Positions 27,062-39,456 of a DNA stretch of 64,000 bases are shown piece by piece. The stretch is taken from NCBI RefSeq assembly GCF_029962485.1, contig NZ_CP073637.1, positions 1,612,001 to 1,676,000 on the forward strand, given 5' to 3'. A program made the translations under genes and the position numbers. The notes under the pieces were generated by a model. The model saw only the letters and a program-made list of their open reading frames with translations. It was not told the origin of the DNA and did no database searches. This DNA comes from Burkholderia cepacia (lineage in GTDB: Bacteria > Pseudomonadota > Gammaproteobacteria > Burkholderiales > Burkholderiaceae). Positions within the stretch are counted from its first letter, which is position 1. Each line of letters begins with the position of its first letter.

Positions 27062-28003
27062 ATGGCCAACAATCTGACAAAAATCATCGCGGGGATGTTG
27101 ATCGCGATCGCTGTTCTGCTCGGAATCTACGCATGGATGCTTGGGCGCAGTACGTCGCGTCCCGTCCCCGTACAACAGGCTGTCGCTGCGAGCCCGGTGC
27201 CGGTGGTCGTCGCGACGCGCACGCTGCCGGCCGGTCAGCCGATTCCCGTCGATGCATTGAAGGTTCAACCGACTGCTCCTGCGCCGGCAGGTGCGTTTGC
27301 CGATCCGGCCACCCTGGTTGGTCGCGTTCCTGCGAGGGACATCCCGGCGTCGGCTCCGATCGTGTCGGACGCACTGGTGTCCGGGCTCGCCGAGGATGTT
27401 CAGCCGGGCGAACGCGCGATTTCGGTTCGAGTCGATGAGACCAATGCGGTCGGTAACCGCCTGCGGCCCGGCAACTTCGTCGACGTATTCGTGAACCTGA
27501 AGCGTGAAACGAGCGGTGCGATGCTCGACGGCGAAGTTTCGCAGACGCAAGCGCGGCTCCTGATGTCGAAGGTGCGCGTGCTTTCGTTCGGCGACGCGAC
27601 GCCGGAGCGTGACAGCGGCAGCAACACAAACGGCAATAACGGTCAGCCGAGCAACACGCGCATCGCGGTACTCGCGGTACCGACCGCGCAGGTCGATGCA
27701 CTGACACTCGGCGAGTCGAGCGGCCGGCTGACGCTCGCGCTGCGCAATCCGCGCGACGACGAACTCGCGACGCAGACGGTGGCGGTACGCACGGACAACA
27801 AGCTGTCGCCGTCGGCGCTTGCCGCGGTCGGCGTATCGCTGCAACAGCTGTCCGGCACGACGAGGACCGCGGTGGCCAACGTGAATGTGCCGCCGCTGCC
27901 GTCGCGCCAGCCGCCGGCGGTGCGGTCAGGAGGCAGCGGCAGCGGCGGCGGGGGTGGCATCGAGGTAATCCGAGGCGGCCGCTCGGAAACAGTTTCGTAT
28001 TGA
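27062..28003 (+). CDS. cpaB: Flp pilus assembly protein CpaB/RcpC
   Basis: 313 residues. One N-terminal membrane helix (LTKIIAGMLIAIAVLLGIYA) is followed by an SAF/beta-clip domain (VVVATRTLPAGQPIPVDAL) and the RcpC/CpaB domain (ISVRVDETNAVGNRLRPGNFVDVFV). The C-terminus is Gly-rich (GGSGSGGGGGIEVIRGG). It is a periplasmic partner of the secretin encoded next. 75 bp separate it from tadE. Confidence 0.92.
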   Translation: MANNLTKIIAGMLIAIAVLLGIYAWMLGRSTSRPVPVQQAVAASPVPVVVATRTLPAGQPIPVDALKVQPTAPAPAGAFADPATLVGRVPARDIPASAPIVSDALVSGLAEDVQPGERAISVRVDETNAVGNRLRPGNFVDVFVNLKRETSGAMLDGEVSQTQARLLMSKVRVLSFGDATPERDSGSNTNGNNGQPSNTRIAVLAVPTAQVDALTLGESSGRLTLALRNPRDDELATQTVAVRTDNKLSPSALAAVGVSLQQLSGTTRTAVANVNVPPLPSRQPPAVRSGGSGSGGGGGIEVIRGGRSETVSY

Positions 28004-28066
28004 ACAACATCGATGGCCATCGATATCAGTGACGACAGTAAAGGCCGTGCGACGGTCCAACAAACA

Positions 28067-29398
28067 ATGAAAAACACACTGACTGCATTCGTGATTGCTC
28101 TCTGGACCCTGACATTCGCCTCCATTGCAAGCGCGAGCGGCACGATCGAGCTCGCAGTCGGCGCGCAGCGGCAGATTTCCGCCGGCCGCGCGCTGCAGCG
28201 CGTCGCCGTTGGCGATCCGGCGATCGCCGATGTGCTGATCATGAAGGGCAGTCATTCCGGTTCCGTGCTGCTGACCGCGAAAGCGCCGGGTGCGACGAAC
28301 GTGATGTTGTGGGAGCGCGGGCACGACGAGCCGGCGGTCTGGAGCGTCGAAGTCGTCGACGCGGCGGCGCATGCGGTCCTCGACGGTTCGACGCCACAGG
28401 TGAAGGCATACGGCGGGACGTCGGTGCTGCAGGGAGCGTCGACATCGCTCGATGCTCACGAACGGGCCGTCGCGGTCGCCAAGAACATGAGTCCGAAAGG
28501 CACGGTGATCGATCGCTCGACGCTGGCCGGCAAGAACGTCGTGCAGGTCGATGTGCGGGTGGTCGAATTCAGCCGCTCGGTGCTCAAGCAAGTCGGCTTC
28601 AATTTCTTCAAGCAGAGCAACGGCTTTTCGTTCGGCTCGTTCTCGCCGGGCGGCGTGCAGTCGTATAACGGCGGATCGGGCCCGGGGACGGGGGGATACA
28701 TTCCGACGCTGGGCACGCCGGTTGCGTCTGCATTCAATCTGGTTGTAAATGCAGCGGGACGTGGCATCTTTGCCGACCTGTCGCTGCTCGAAGCGAACAA
28801 CATGGCGCGCGTGCTAGCGGAGCCGACGCTCGTCGCACTGTCCGGCCAGAGCGCCAGCTTCCTCGCTGGCGGCGAGATCCCGGTGCCGTCGCCGCAAGGG
28901 CTCGGCTCGACCGCGATCCAGTGGAAGCAATACGGCGTCGGGCTGTCGCTGACACCGACAGTGCTGGGCCCGAACCGGATCGCGCTGAAGGTTGCGCCGG
29001 AATCGAGCCAGCTCGACTTCGTAAACAGCGTGACGATCAGCGGTGTGGCCGTGCCGGGCATCACGACGCGTCGTGCCGATACGACGGTCGAACTCGGTGA
29101 TGGCGAGAGCTTCGTGATCGGCGGCCTGATTGACCGCCAGACGATGTCGAACGTGAACAAGGTGCCGCTGCTCGGTGACCTGCCGATCATCGGCACGTTC
29201 TTCAAGAACCTGAACTACCAGCAAAACGACAAGGAACTGCTGATCATCGTGACACCGCGTCTCGTCGCACCGATCGCGAAGGGGGCGGTACTGCCGGCGA
29301 CGCCCGGCGAGTTGTCCGAGCAGCGTGACGGGCCGGTCTGGCGATCCTACCTGGGCGGCGCGGCGTCGCCGGATGCAGCACCGGGGTTTTCGAAATGA
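28067..29398 (+). CDS. cpaC: Tad outer-membrane secretin CpaC/RcpA
   Basis: 443 residues from ATG 28067, which opens a good signal peptide (MKNTLTAFVIALWTLTFASI). An ATG at 28013 in frame would add 18 residues before it and is less likely; neither has a strong ribosome site. An N0/BON-like part (LALQ-type GRALQRVAVGDPAIADVLIM) precedes the secretin domain, including the family signature TTVELGDGESFVIGGLIDRQ near the C-terminus. It forms the outer-membrane channel for the Flp pilus. Confidence 0.93.
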   Translation: MKNTLTAFVIALWTLTFASIASASGTIELAVGAQRQISAGRALQRVAVGDPAIADVLIMKGSHSGSVLLTAKAPGATNVMLWERGHDEPAVWSVEVVDAAAHAVLDGSTPQVKAYGGTSVLQGASTSLDAHERAVAVAKNMSPKGTVIDRSTLAGKNVVQVDVRVVEFSRSVLKQVGFNFFKQSNGFSFGSFSPGGVQSYNGGSGPGTGGYIPTLGTPVASAFNLVVNAAGRGIFADLSLLEANNMARVLAEPTLVALSGQSASFLAGGEIPVPSPQGLGSTAIQWKQYGVGLSLTPTVLGPNRIALKVAPESSQLDFVNSVTISGVAVPGITTRRADTTVELGDGESFVIGGLIDRQTMSNVNKVPLLGDLPIIGTFFKNLNYQQNDKELLIIVTPRLVAPIAKGAVLPATPGELSEQRDGPVWRSYLGGAASPDAAPGFSK

Positions 29399-29458
29399 AT
29401 GTGAAGCATTGCGCGTTGCGGTATATCGCTACGCCTTGCGTAATCGGGGGTGTTCGAC

Positions 29459-30733
29459 ATGAACGCACGAATCCAATCATCGTGTGAACCCGCCGTGACC
29501 GACTACTTCGTCTGTGCGTCGACAAAGGAAGCACATGTGCGCTGGCTGGCCGATACACTGGTATCGGCCGGGGCGGTCGAGGCCGCATCGCTGGAACCGA
29601 GTATGCTTGCGCAGCGCATCACGGGGCTCAATCCAGCTCTCGTGTTTATCGATTTCTCGGAACGCAGCGATGCGGCGAGTGTCGCTGCCGCCATGGTGCG
29701 CGCAGCACATCCGGGGTTGCCGATCGTTGCGCTCGGCTCGCTCGCCCAGCCGGAGAGCACGCTCGCCGCACTGCGGGCGGGCGTGCGCGATTTCATCGAC
29801 GTGTCGGCATCGGCCGAGGATGCCCTGAGGACAACCCGTGGATTGCTGTCCCACGTCAGCGAGCCGACGAGCCGCCACGGCAAGGTCGTCGCGTTGCTCG
29901 GAGCGCGTGCCGGCATGGGCGTCAGCACGCTTGCCGCGAATCTCGCGGTCTGGCTGCAGAAGCGGGCGCTTGGCCCGGGAGCGACGGCCGGCCCGGACGG
30001 TGGCGCGCCGGCTGGTCGCCAAACCGCGCTGGTCGATCTGGGCCTGCCGGCCGGTGACGGCGCGCTGTTCCTGAACACGCGCTGCGAATTCCATTTCATC
30101 GACGCCGTGCAGAATCTGCGTCGCATCGACCGCACGTTCGTGAACACGGCGCTCACGCGGCACCAGAGCGGCGTCGCACTGACGACGTTGCCGCCCGACC
30201 TCGGCGCGCTGCGCGACGTGTCGTATGCGTCCTGCATCGGTTTGCTGAACCGATTTCGCGCGTTTTTCGACCAGCAAATCGTGGATCTCGGCGGATTCTC
30301 GAATCGCGAGTTCGTCACGCAGATCGCTGCAGCGGCTGACGAGGCGTGGCTCGTATGCGATCAGGGTGTCGCATCGATCGTGTCGGCGGCAGACCTGCTC
30401 ACCGGGCTGCGCGATGCGGGCGTCGATACCGATCGCGTCAAGCTCGTGGTCAACCAGTACGATCCCGCGCTGGACCTGATGCCCGGGCAGATCGCCGAGC
30501 GTCTTGGCTTGGCGCTGGTCGGCACGTTGCCGGCGCGTCGCGTCGCAATCGGCCATGCTGCGAACCAGGGGCGGCTCATCGTCGATGCGGCGGAGCGCGA
30601 TCCGTATGTTCGCGCACTCGAATCCCTCGCCGTGCGACTGCCCGGCGTATCGGGCATGGCAGGTGCGTCGCGCGCCACGCCGGGCCTGTCCGCACTCAAA
30701 CGTTTCATTCAACCCTTGTCCAAGCGGTCGTAA
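29459..30733 (+). CDS. cpaE: Tad localisation ATPase CpaE/TadZ
   Basis: 424 residues from the ATG preceded by GGGGGTG. An N-terminal receiver-like domain is followed by a ParA/MinD-like domain. The P-loop is degenerate, GARAGMGVST (no Lys at the usual place), as is common in TadZ. MinD-like VDLGLPAGDGALFLNT and VVNQYDP segments follow. TadZ proteins place the pilus machine at the pole. Confidence 0.9.
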   Translation: MNARIQSSCEPAVTDYFVCASTKEAHVRWLADTLVSAGAVEAASLEPSMLAQRITGLNPALVFIDFSERSDAASVAAAMVRAAHPGLPIVALGSLAQPESTLAALRAGVRDFIDVSASAEDALRTTRGLLSHVSEPTSRHGKVVALLGARAGMGVSTLAANLAVWLQKRALGPGATAGPDGGAPAGRQTALVDLGLPAGDGALFLNTRCEFHFIDAVQNLRRIDRTFVNTALTRHQSGVALTTLPPDLGALRDVSYASCIGLLNRFRAFFDQQIVDLGGFSNREFVTQIAAAADEAWLVCDQGVASIVSAADLLTGLRDAGVDTDRVKLVVNQYDPALDLMPGQIAERLGLALVGTLPARRVAIGHAANQGRLIVDAAERDPYVRALESLAVRLPGVSGMAGASRATPGLSALKRFIQPLSKRS

Positions 30734-30736
30734 CCG

Positions 30737-32092
30737 ATGGCACATGACATTCAATTCGCCGACGGCGGAGCGCCGTTCTCCCAGACGCAGCAATTCCACG
30801 ACATCAAGAATGCCGCGCACGAGCACTTGCTGACGCGCATCGAAGAACTGGGCGCCGAGTTCGGCCGATGGTCCCGCCAGGCGATCAACCAGTTTGTCGA
30901 TCTCGAGATCGATAGCTTCGTGCGCCTGCGCCGCATTCCGCTCAACGAGAACGAGGTGCGTGCGATCGCCGAGGCATTGACGAAGGAACTCGCGGGCTTC
31001 GGGCCGATCGAGGACCTGCTCGCGGACCCAGCGGTCGAAGACATACTGATCAACGGCTACAACGACGTATACGTGTCGCGCCACGGAATCCTCGCGAGGA
31101 TCCCGGTACGCTTCACCGACAACGCACACCTGCTGCGGATCGTGCGGCGGATTCTCGCGCCGATCGGTCGCCGTCTCGACGAGTCGAACCCGATGGTCGA
31201 TGCGCGGCTGCCCGATGGCGGTCGCGTGAACGTTGTGATCGAGCCGCTGTCGATCGACGGCCCGGTCGTATCGATCCGGAAATTTCGCAAGGATCCGCTG
31301 AAGCCGTCCGATCTGCTCGGCAACGGGACGTTCAACGAGGAGATCAATACGCTGCTCCAGGCGGCGGTCGAGGCACGTTGCAACATTCTCGTGTCAGGCG
31401 GTACGAGTTCCGGCAAGACCTCGCTGCTCAACGCGCTCGCGTTCCACATTCCGGAGGTCGAGCGTGTCGTAACGATCGAGGATACGGCGGAACTGTCGTT
31501 GAACCACCCGCACGTCGTGCGGCTCGAGAGTCGGCCGGGCGGGTTCGACGGCACGGGCGTCGTGTCGATTCGCGACCTGCTGCGCAATACGCTGCGGATG
31601 CGCCCGGACCGGATCATCGTCGGCGAAGTGCGCGGTGGCGAAGTGCTGGAGATGCTGCAGGCGATGAACACAGGTCACGACGGCTCGATGGGCACCGTGC
31701 ACGCGAGTTCGCCCCGCGAGTGCCTGTACCGTCTCGAGATGCTTGCCGGCTTCGCGGGCTTCCAGGGCACCGAGTCGAGCCTGCGTCGCCAGATCGCGAA
31801 CGCGATCGACTTCATCGTGCAGATCGGACGACTGTCGAATGGACGCCGCCGAATTCTGTCGATCACTGAAGTGACCGGGCTGTCCGACAACATCATCGCG
31901 ACGCAGGAGTTGTATCGTTACGAAGCGCGCGTGACGCCAGAAGGCGAGGAGCTCGATCACTGGGAATCGCTGGGCATCCATCCGCATTCGCCGAAGCTCG
32001 CGCGTTTCCGCCAGACGTTGATGAACAGCGGAATGAACGGCGGCGGCTTTGGCGGCGGCGGTTTCGGTCGCGGCGGGGGCTTCAATGTATAG
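30737..32092 (+). CDS. cpaF: Tad secretion ATPase CpaF/TadA
   Basis: 451 residues. Hexameric ATPase of the GspE/VirB11 superfamily that drives Flp assembly at the inner membrane. Walker A is GGTSSGKTSL (221-230), with an Asp box in TIEDTAELSL, Walker B RMRPDRIIVGEVRGGE, and a His box (TGHDGSMGTVHASS). The extreme C-terminus is a Gly/Phe/Asn-rich tail (NGGGFGGGGFGRGGGFNV) not needed for the fold. It starts 4 bp after cpaE and overlaps tadB. Confidence 0.95.
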   Translation: MAHDIQFADGGAPFSQTQQFHDIKNAAHEHLLTRIEELGAEFGRWSRQAINQFVDLEIDSFVRLRRIPLNENEVRAIAEALTKELAGFGPIEDLLADPAVEDILINGYNDVYVSRHGILARIPVRFTDNAHLLRIVRRILAPIGRRLDESNPMVDARLPDGGRVNVVIEPLSIDGPVVSIRKFRKDPLKPSDLLGNGTFNEEINTLLQAAVEARCNILVSGGTSSGKTSLLNALAFHIPEVERVVTIEDTAELSLNHPHVVRLESRPGGFDGTGVVSIRDLLRNTLRMRPDRIIVGEVRGGEVLEMLQAMNTGHDGSMGTVHASSPRECLYRLEMLAGFAGFQGTESSLRRQIANAIDFIVQIGRLSNGRRRILSITEVTGLSDNIIATQELYRYEARVTPEGEELDHWESLGIHPHSPKLARFRQTLMNSGMNGGGFGGGGFGRGGGFNV

Positions 32093-33077
32093 CGCGATGA
32101 TCTGGGTGCTCGCGGTCGCGATGCTGTGCGTTGCATCGGCACTGATGCTGTGGCGGCAGGCGGAAACCCGGCGCGTGCGCACCGATGCGAAGCGCTTCAT
32201 CGACAGTCGGCTTGAACCTGGGGCACGTGCGGTCGCACCGGCCGTAAGACCGGCGGCATCCGCTGCGCCGCGGACCGTGTCGCCATCCGGTGGTGTGCGC
32301 AATGCGGTGTCCAGTGCTTTCTGGATGCACTGGTATGCGGTCGCGACGGAGTATCTGACCAACCTCGGAAGCCGTGCCGGGATCGAAGGCGCACGCGGCA
32401 AGGCGATCGTCGCACTGGCGCTTCTCGTCGTGATTTCAACGATCGCGGGTAGCCGCGGTGGCGCGCTCGCGTGTTTCGCTGCGCTTGTCTGCGGGAGCGC
32501 GATTTTTGGCATCTGGCTCACCTCGCGAATCCAGCGTCGGCGACTGAAAATCGTGCGGCAGATCCCGTCGTTTCTCGACGGGATCGTCCGACTGGTGACG
32601 CTTGGCAACAGCGTGCCGGCCGCATTTCAGGCGGCACTTCTGACGACGGAGGAGCCGCTGCGCGGGTGTCTCGATCACGTGTCCCGGATGTTGCGTACGG
32701 GTGTCGAGATCGATCGCGCGATGCTCCATATCGCGAAGATCTACCGGACGCAAGAATTCGAACTTCTCGGATCAGTGCTGCGTTTGTCGGTCAAGTATGG
32801 CGGTCGTGCGGACGTAATGCTCGATCGCATGGCGGTGTTCATGCGTGACCTCGAGCAGGCGGAGCGCGAACTGACGGCGATGTCGGCGGAGACGCGGCTG
32901 TCGGCGTTCGTGCTCGTGATGCTGCCGATCGCGATCGGCAGTTTTGTCGTGATGACGAATCCGAAGTATCTGGAAGGAATGTGGATTGATCCGGGCGGAC
33001 GAATGCTCCTCATCTTCGCGTTCCTGATGCAGGTTGCGGGTAGCGTGTGGTTGTATCGAATGGCTCGACTCAGGTGA
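32085..33077 (+). CDS. tadB: Tad inner-membrane platform protein TadB
   Basis: 330 residues from ATG 32085, overlapping the cpaF stop by 8 bases, with GGGGGC upstream. A type II secretion F domain (IPSFLDGIVRLVTLGNSVPAAFQ) is flanked by TM helices at the N-terminus, middle (ALLVVISTIAGSRGGALACF) and C-terminus. It pairs with TadC as the GspF-like platform. Confidence 0.92.
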   Translation: MYSAMIWVLAVAMLCVASALMLWRQAETRRVRTDAKRFIDSRLEPGARAVAPAVRPAASAAPRTVSPSGGVRNAVSSAFWMHWYAVATEYLTNLGSRAGIEGARGKAIVALALLVVISTIAGSRGGALACFAALVCGSAIFGIWLTSRIQRRRLKIVRQIPSFLDGIVRLVTLGNSVPAAFQAALLTTEEPLRGCLDHVSRMLRTGVEIDRAMLHIAKIYRTQEFELLGSVLRLSVKYGGRADVMLDRMAVFMRDLEQAERELTAMSAETRLSAFVLVMLPIAIGSFVVMTNPKYLEGMWIDPGGRMLLIFAFLMQVAGSVWLYRMARLR

Positions 33078-33081
33078 TGCG

Positions 33082-34074
33082 ATGACGGCAACTCAGATCG
33101 GATCGGTTGCTCTGGCGCTCGGTGCGCTAGGCGTGCTGTTGTTAGGAATGGTCGCGCTGCTGCGTGCGAGCGCGGCGTCGCGTGCCGAACGTGCGCTGGC
33201 CGAAGCGCTCGACCAGCGCGTGGCAGCACTCGAAGCGGCCAAGATGCGGACCACGGCGGATGATGGTGCCGGGGCGAAACCGGAGGTGCGCGGCCGCCAG
33301 CGCGTCGAGCGCATGCTTGCGCGATTGTCGACGGCGGGGATGCGCTGGCTCGATACCGGGTTCGGCAAGCACATTGTCGCGGAAGAGGATCGCCGTCTTC
33401 TCGAGCAATGCGGCTACATCGACACGCGCACGCGCGGACTGTTCCTGAGCGCGCGGATTGCTTGCGGGATCGGATTACCGCTTCTGTTCGCGATATTCGC
33501 CAGCGGACACATGAAGGGCGGACACTGGATGATCGGGATGTCCGCGGCAATCGGGTTCGGCTTCATGCTGCCGAAGCTTTACGTGCGGCGCCGTGCCGCC
33601 GCCCGTCGCCAAAGCGTCGTCGATGAACTGCCGCTGTTCGTCGACATGCTGCGCCTGTTGCAGGGCGTCGGGCTGTCGCTGGATCAAAGCCTGCAGGTCG
33701 TGACGAACGATTTCCACGGGATGATGCCGGTGCTGTCGTCCGAGGTCGGAATCGCACAACGTCAGTTTGCAGCGGGCCGCACGCGCGATCAGTCGATGCA
33801 GAGGTTGTCTGGTGGGTTCGACAACGAGGACTTGCGCGCGATTGCCCGGTTGATGGTGCAGGTCGACAAGCACGGCGGCGCGGTACAAGAGCCGCTCAAG
33901 CAGTTCGGCGACAGGCTGCGCGAGACGCGCCGCTCGATGCTCCGCGAGCGGATCGGTCGACTGACAGTGAAGATGACGGGTGTCATGATCCTGACACTGT
34001 TGCCCGCGCTGCTGATCGTGACAGCGGGACCCGGGTTTCTGGCAGTGATGCATGCGCTGTCGGCGCATCATTGA
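33082..34074 (+). CDS. tadC: Tad inner-membrane platform protein TadC
   Basis: 330 residues from ATG 33082 (AGGTG upstream). A GspF domain (VDELPLFVDMLRLLQGVGLS) with N-terminal, central and C-terminal TM helices. The fold resembles TadB; the two probably form a heteromeric platform under the CpaF ATPase. Confidence 0.92.
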   Translation: MTATQIGSVALALGALGVLLLGMVALLRASAASRAERALAEALDQRVAALEAAKMRTTADDGAGAKPEVRGRQRVERMLARLSTAGMRWLDTGFGKHIVAEEDRRLLEQCGYIDTRTRGLFLSARIACGIGLPLLFAIFASGHMKGGHWMIGMSAAIGFGFMLPKLYVRRRAAARRQSVVDELPLFVDMLRLLQGVGLSLDQSLQVVTNDFHGMMPVLSSEVGIAQRQFAAGRTRDQSMQRLSGGFDNEDLRAIARLMVQVDKHGGAVQEPLKQFGDRLRETRRSMLRERIGRLTVKMTGVMILTLLPALLIVTAGPGFLAVMHALSAHH

Positions 34075-34092
34075 TGGGTGGAAGGAAAGACG

Positions 34093-34935
34093 ATGAAGCG
34101 GATCAGCAGGATGGCGAGGCATGCAAGTATGGCGACGGCGGTGCTGCTGCTTGGCGCTTGCGCGACCAAGGAAAGCGGGTACGGCGTCGGTGCACAGGCC
34201 GAGCGCGCGGCGCTGATTCAGGCGGCCGACCAGAAACAGGCGGTGCCGGATACGCCCGCGATGTATCTCGGTTTGATCCAGCGGATGCAGGCACAGGGTC
34301 TCTATTACGCGTCGCTTGCGCACATTGATGCGTACGACAAGGCGTACGGCGTGTCGCCGGATACGATCTTGCTGCGCGCGGACGCTTTGCGCATGACCGA
34401 CCAGCCGGCTGCCAGCGCGGCCGCCTATGCGCAGTTGCTGAAGACGCCGCTCGCCGCGCGCGGTTACCGAGGTCTTGGGTTGATCGCCGGTGCGGCCGGC
34501 GATTTCGGTCAGGCGGTACAGGCACTGACGCAGGCGTCCGAACTCGCGCCGACGGACGCGTCGCTGCTGTCCGATCTCGCTTATGCGAAATTGCGTAACG
34601 GCGACGTGGTTGGCGCGCGGGTGCCGCTGATGAAGGCGGCGGAACTGGATCAACGCAATCCGAAGATCGTCAGCAACCTCACGCTGTATCTGCTCGCAGC
34701 CGGGCGCACTCAGGACGCGCAGCGCCTGATGAACCAGCAGCATCTGCCGGCGGATATCCGCAAGGACATCCTTGGCGATGCGGCAAAAATTGCAGCCGCG
34801 ACACGTGCGCAGCAGCATGCGGTTGCGATGCCGCCGGTAGTGTCGCGGCACACCCCGAACGCACCAATCACACCGATGGCAAACAATTTCGGCTATGACC
34901 AGACTGTGCCGCTGCTGCAACGGTTTTCACAATGA
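34093..34935 (+). CDS. tadD: Tad pilotin-like TPR lipoprotein TadD
   Basis: 280 residues from the ATG with GGAAGGAAAG upstream. Lipobox LLGAC makes it a lipoprotein. Several TPR motifs follow (YYASLAHIDAYDKAYGVSPD; AARGYRGLGLIAGAAGDFGQ; DASLLSDLAYAKLRNGDVVG). TadD is thought to help secretin insertion. Its stop overlaps the most upstream possible start of the next gene by 4 bases. Confidence 0.9.
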   Translation: MKRISRMARHASMATAVLLLGACATKESGYGVGAQAERAALIQAADQKQAVPDTPAMYLGLIQRMQAQGLYYASLAHIDAYDKAYGVSPDTILLRADALRMTDQPAASAAAYAQLLKTPLAARGYRGLGLIAGAAGDFGQAVQALTQASELAPTDASLLSDLAYAKLRNGDVVGARVPLMKAAELDQRNPKIVSNLTLYLLAAGRTQDAQRLMNQQHLPADIRKDILGDAAKIAAATRAQQHAVAMPPVVSRHTPNAPITPMANNFGYDQTVPLLQRFSQ

Positions 34936-34955
34936 ACAGACAGGCGGGGAACGAC

Positions 34956-35282
34956 ATGAACAATAAACATTATCGCAACGCGCTTGCGGGTCGCATCGTG
35001 GTGTTGATCGCGATCATGGGCATGACGATGGGTGCTGTAGCCGCACAGGCGCAACAGGGAGCTGCACCGGCTGCATCCGACGTCGATCGTTCGACGAAGG
35101 AGTGGCTTTCGATGCAGCGAGACAACCGCGCGGCGGCACCGACGCAGCCGATGCTCGGTGACGTTGCGTCACTGGTCTACCAGCGCTATCTCGATTCGTT
35201 CAAGAACAAGATTCCTGATTCGATGAGTAAGCAGCTCGGCTCGTCGGCTGGCACGTCGGGCAGTGGGCAGGGTGCGCAGTAA
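34956..35282 (+). CDS. Small exported Tad-locus protein (DUF3613-like)
   Basis: 108 residues from ATG 34956, preceded by GGCGGGG; an ATG at 34932 overlapping tadD is the alternative (116 residues). A signal peptide ends near AVAAQAQ. The mature part has STKEWLSMQRDN and VYQRYLDSFKNKIPD, which match my memory of the DUF3613 family found beside Burkholderiales Tad loci. Function unknown; its place between tadD and tadG implies a periplasmic role in the pilus machine. Confidence 0.7.
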   Translation: MNNKHYRNALAGRIVVLIAIMGMTMGAVAAQAQQGAAPAASDVDRSTKEWLSMQRDNRAAAPTQPMLGDVASLVYQRYLDSFKNKIPDSMSKQLGSSAGTSGSGQGAQ

Positions 35283-35287
35283 GCAAG

Positions 35288-38615
<3,328 letters not shown>

Positions 38616-38669
38616 TTAATGAGATAAAATCGCGCTGAATTACAACGACTCGGGCGGGAATAAAACTTC

Positions 38670-39377
38670 ATGAGCCATATGACGGGGTTGGGGCGGGTGA
38701 GCGTGTTGCTCGCCCTGGTGGGAGGCATGCAGGGCGCGTTTGCGCAGGGGCTGGCCGGCAGCGATTCGCCGGCGGTGCAGCAGGCGTCGGCGCCGGTGGC
38801 GGCGATTCCGGTGATCGATCAGCAGGGCCAGATGTCGGTGCAGCCGCAGGCGGGCGAGTCGACGGGGCCGAGCACGGTCGACGATCTGCAGCGCCAGATT
38901 CAGGCGCACTCGCTGACGGAAATGCGCACGAGCTACAACGGCAGCTACGGTGCGAGCCTGCTGTTCAATGTGAAGGACGGTGCGTACTTCGTCGCGCTGT
39001 TCCAGCAGAAGGCGTTCTGGCGCGTGATCAAGACGTACGACGAAACGCGCGCGGAGGCGATCTATCGCGATTTCTCGCGTCAGGCAGAGCGGCTGGCCAT
39101 CAACGAACTGCGGGCGGCGAAGCTGGAATCGCAGAAGGCGCAAATGGACAAGCAGATCGAGGTCACGCAGGATCGCGCACGGCGCCTGCAGGCTGATATC
39201 TCGATCGCACGCCAGCAGCAGGCGGCGGTCGCGGATCGCCAGAAGAGTGTGCGCAGCGAGACGGTGGCATTGCAGGCGCAACAGGCCGAACTTCAGTCGC
39301 AACTGCGCGCGTTGCAGCAGCAGGTGCGTTCGTTGCAGCGTGAGGCCGATGCGGGCCTGCCGACGACGGCACGCTGA
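38670..39377 (+). CDS. DUF2968 exported coiled-coil protein
   Basis: 235 residues. A signal peptide (LGRVSVLLALVGGMQGAFAQ) is followed by a DUF2968 domain: TVDDLQRQIQAHSLTEMRTS and GAYFVALFQQKAFWRVIKTY. A long Gln/Arg/Glu-rich coiled coil fills residues about 120-225. It is probably periplasmic or envelope-associated; no enzymatic motif. It lies 54 bp after the sigma-54 activator and could be co-transcribed with it. Confidence 0.85.
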   Translation: MSHMTGLGRVSVLLALVGGMQGAFAQGLAGSDSPAVQQASAPVAAIPVIDQQGQMSVQPQAGESTGPSTVDDLQRQIQAHSLTEMRTSYNGSYGASLLFNVKDGAYFVALFQQKAFWRVIKTYDETRAEAIYRDFSRQAERLAINELRAAKLESQKAQMDKQIEVTQDRARRLQADISIARQQQAAVADRQKSVRSETVALQAQQAELQSQLRALQQQVRSLQREADAGLPTTAR

Positions 39378-39420
39378 ACCCGGCAGCGGTGCGGCGACAT
39401 GCCGCGCCGGCTGCACAAGT

Positions 39421-39456
39421 AAAAAGGGCAAGCCGGTTGGCTTGCCCTTTTGTTTT
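39421..39456. terminator. Bidirectional terminator between DUF2968 gene and hfq2
   Basis: AAAAGGGCAAGCC and GGCTTGCCCTTTT pair perfectly around GGTT, with T-runs on both strands serving the two convergent genes. Confidence 0.92.
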
